A stretch of DNA of 64,000 nt from Prionace glauca (Eukaryota > Chordata > Chondrichthyes > Carcharhiniformes > Carcharhinidae). The DNA lies in assembly GCA_037974335.1 (NCBI GenBank), contig CM075760.1, positions 36,403,609 through 36,467,608 of the forward strand. Direction: 5' to 3'. Made by a program: the position numbers and the translations under genes. The notes below the pieces were generated by a model. The model was not told the origin of the DNA. It made no database searches and was given only the letters and a program-made list of their open reading frames with translations. Below are positions 63,658 through 64,000 of the stretch, one piece after another; position 1 is the first letter of the stretch; every line of letters begins with the position of its first letter.

Positions 63658-63937
63658 TGAAATCAGAAACAACTTGTTAACATTAAAAGGGGATGGGAAT
63701 CAGGACCATTCTGATCAAAAGGCTCTACATGCCTTGAAATTTCAATTGAGATGAGAAGTTCAAGATGAGAATTTATCGATACAAGTCATGTTGTATGTGG
63801 AACGCTCGTGATGCCACAGTAAATCAGTACAGACATCTCACAGAGTTGTGTGATTGGAGAAGATGTCAGAGATGGAGTGGTTAAATATAAAGCGACAGGG
63901 TCTGAAGCTCAGTTTTGGGTAAAGAAAAATTGCAGTA
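63658..63937. other. no recognisable feature
   Basis: A-T rich; would be the first intron or UTR of the gene driven from 63.37 kb. Confidence 0.3.
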
Positions 63938-64000
63938 CAAAGAACAGAGAAAATTACAGCACAGGTGACCTTCCGCCCTTCAAACCTTCACTGACCATGC
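63938..64000 (-). mobile_element. CR1-like 3' end running off the window
   Basis: 'acaaagaacagagaaaatta' tail units, then 'gaccttccgcccttcaaacc', the 3' block of the second CR1 subfamily on minus. Confidence 0.6.

Overview
The window looks like nuclear DNA of a cartilaginous fish, probably a shark. The evidence is several T-cell-receptor V segments with classical 23-bp-spacer recombination signals (RSS), a dense carpet of CR1-clade LINEs ending in short octamer tails, tRNA-headed SINEs of the HE1 type known from elasmobranchs, and arrays of short C2H2 zinc-finger genes. The species cannot be fixed from sequence alone. I recognised no retrovirus, LTR element, Polinton or other capsid-bearing element.

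Left part (1-16 kb): three C2H2 zinc-finger genes of one family lie at 1.2-2.3 kb (minus), 8.6-9.5 kb (minus) and 15.0-15.9 kb (plus). Two related GC-rich, CCAAT-rich promoter blocks at 3.7-4.3 kb and 12.1-12.7 kb look bidirectional. A non-coding first exon with a GTGAGT donor is visible for the first and third genes. The plus arm of the first block has lost its splice sites and its zinc-finger exon. Old LINE copies with nested SINEs and a MITE fill the introns and spacers.

Middle part (16.6-56 kb): a nearly complete CR1 LINE with two open reading frames (16.7-20.6 kb) is followed by a TCR V-gene domain, presumably TRA/TRD. It holds four V genes that look functional (30.05, 31.9 and 47.1 kb on plus; 54.5-55.1 kb on minus), two V pseudogenes (24.2 kb plus, 26.6-26.9 kb minus), a possible orphan leader exon (25.4 kb, minus) and an orphan RSS (48.8 kb). 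One V pseudogene is followed by three RSS-like units spaced exactly 63 bp apart. The V genes at 31.9 and 55.0 kb sit in the arms of a large inverted duplication (31.2-35.1 kb against 50.8-55.8 kb), so one would rearrange by deletion and the other by inversion if both joined the same D/J cluster. No D, J or C segment was recognised. Degenerate tRNA-Glu copies mark the end of three related duplicons, and one well-preserved tRNA-Lys(CUU) lies between them.

Right part (56-64 kb): a two-exon class A GPCR of the GPR139-like group (58.8-61.35 kb, minus) is followed by a GC-rich segment (62.1-63.6 kb) with a 33-bp tandem array carrying YY1-like CCATCTT motifs, a perfect CRE and a YY1 motif. It is probably the promoter of a gene running off the right edge.

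Coordinates of exons and RSSs were read by eye and should be good to the base where splice sites are given. Ends of old repeats are approximate.
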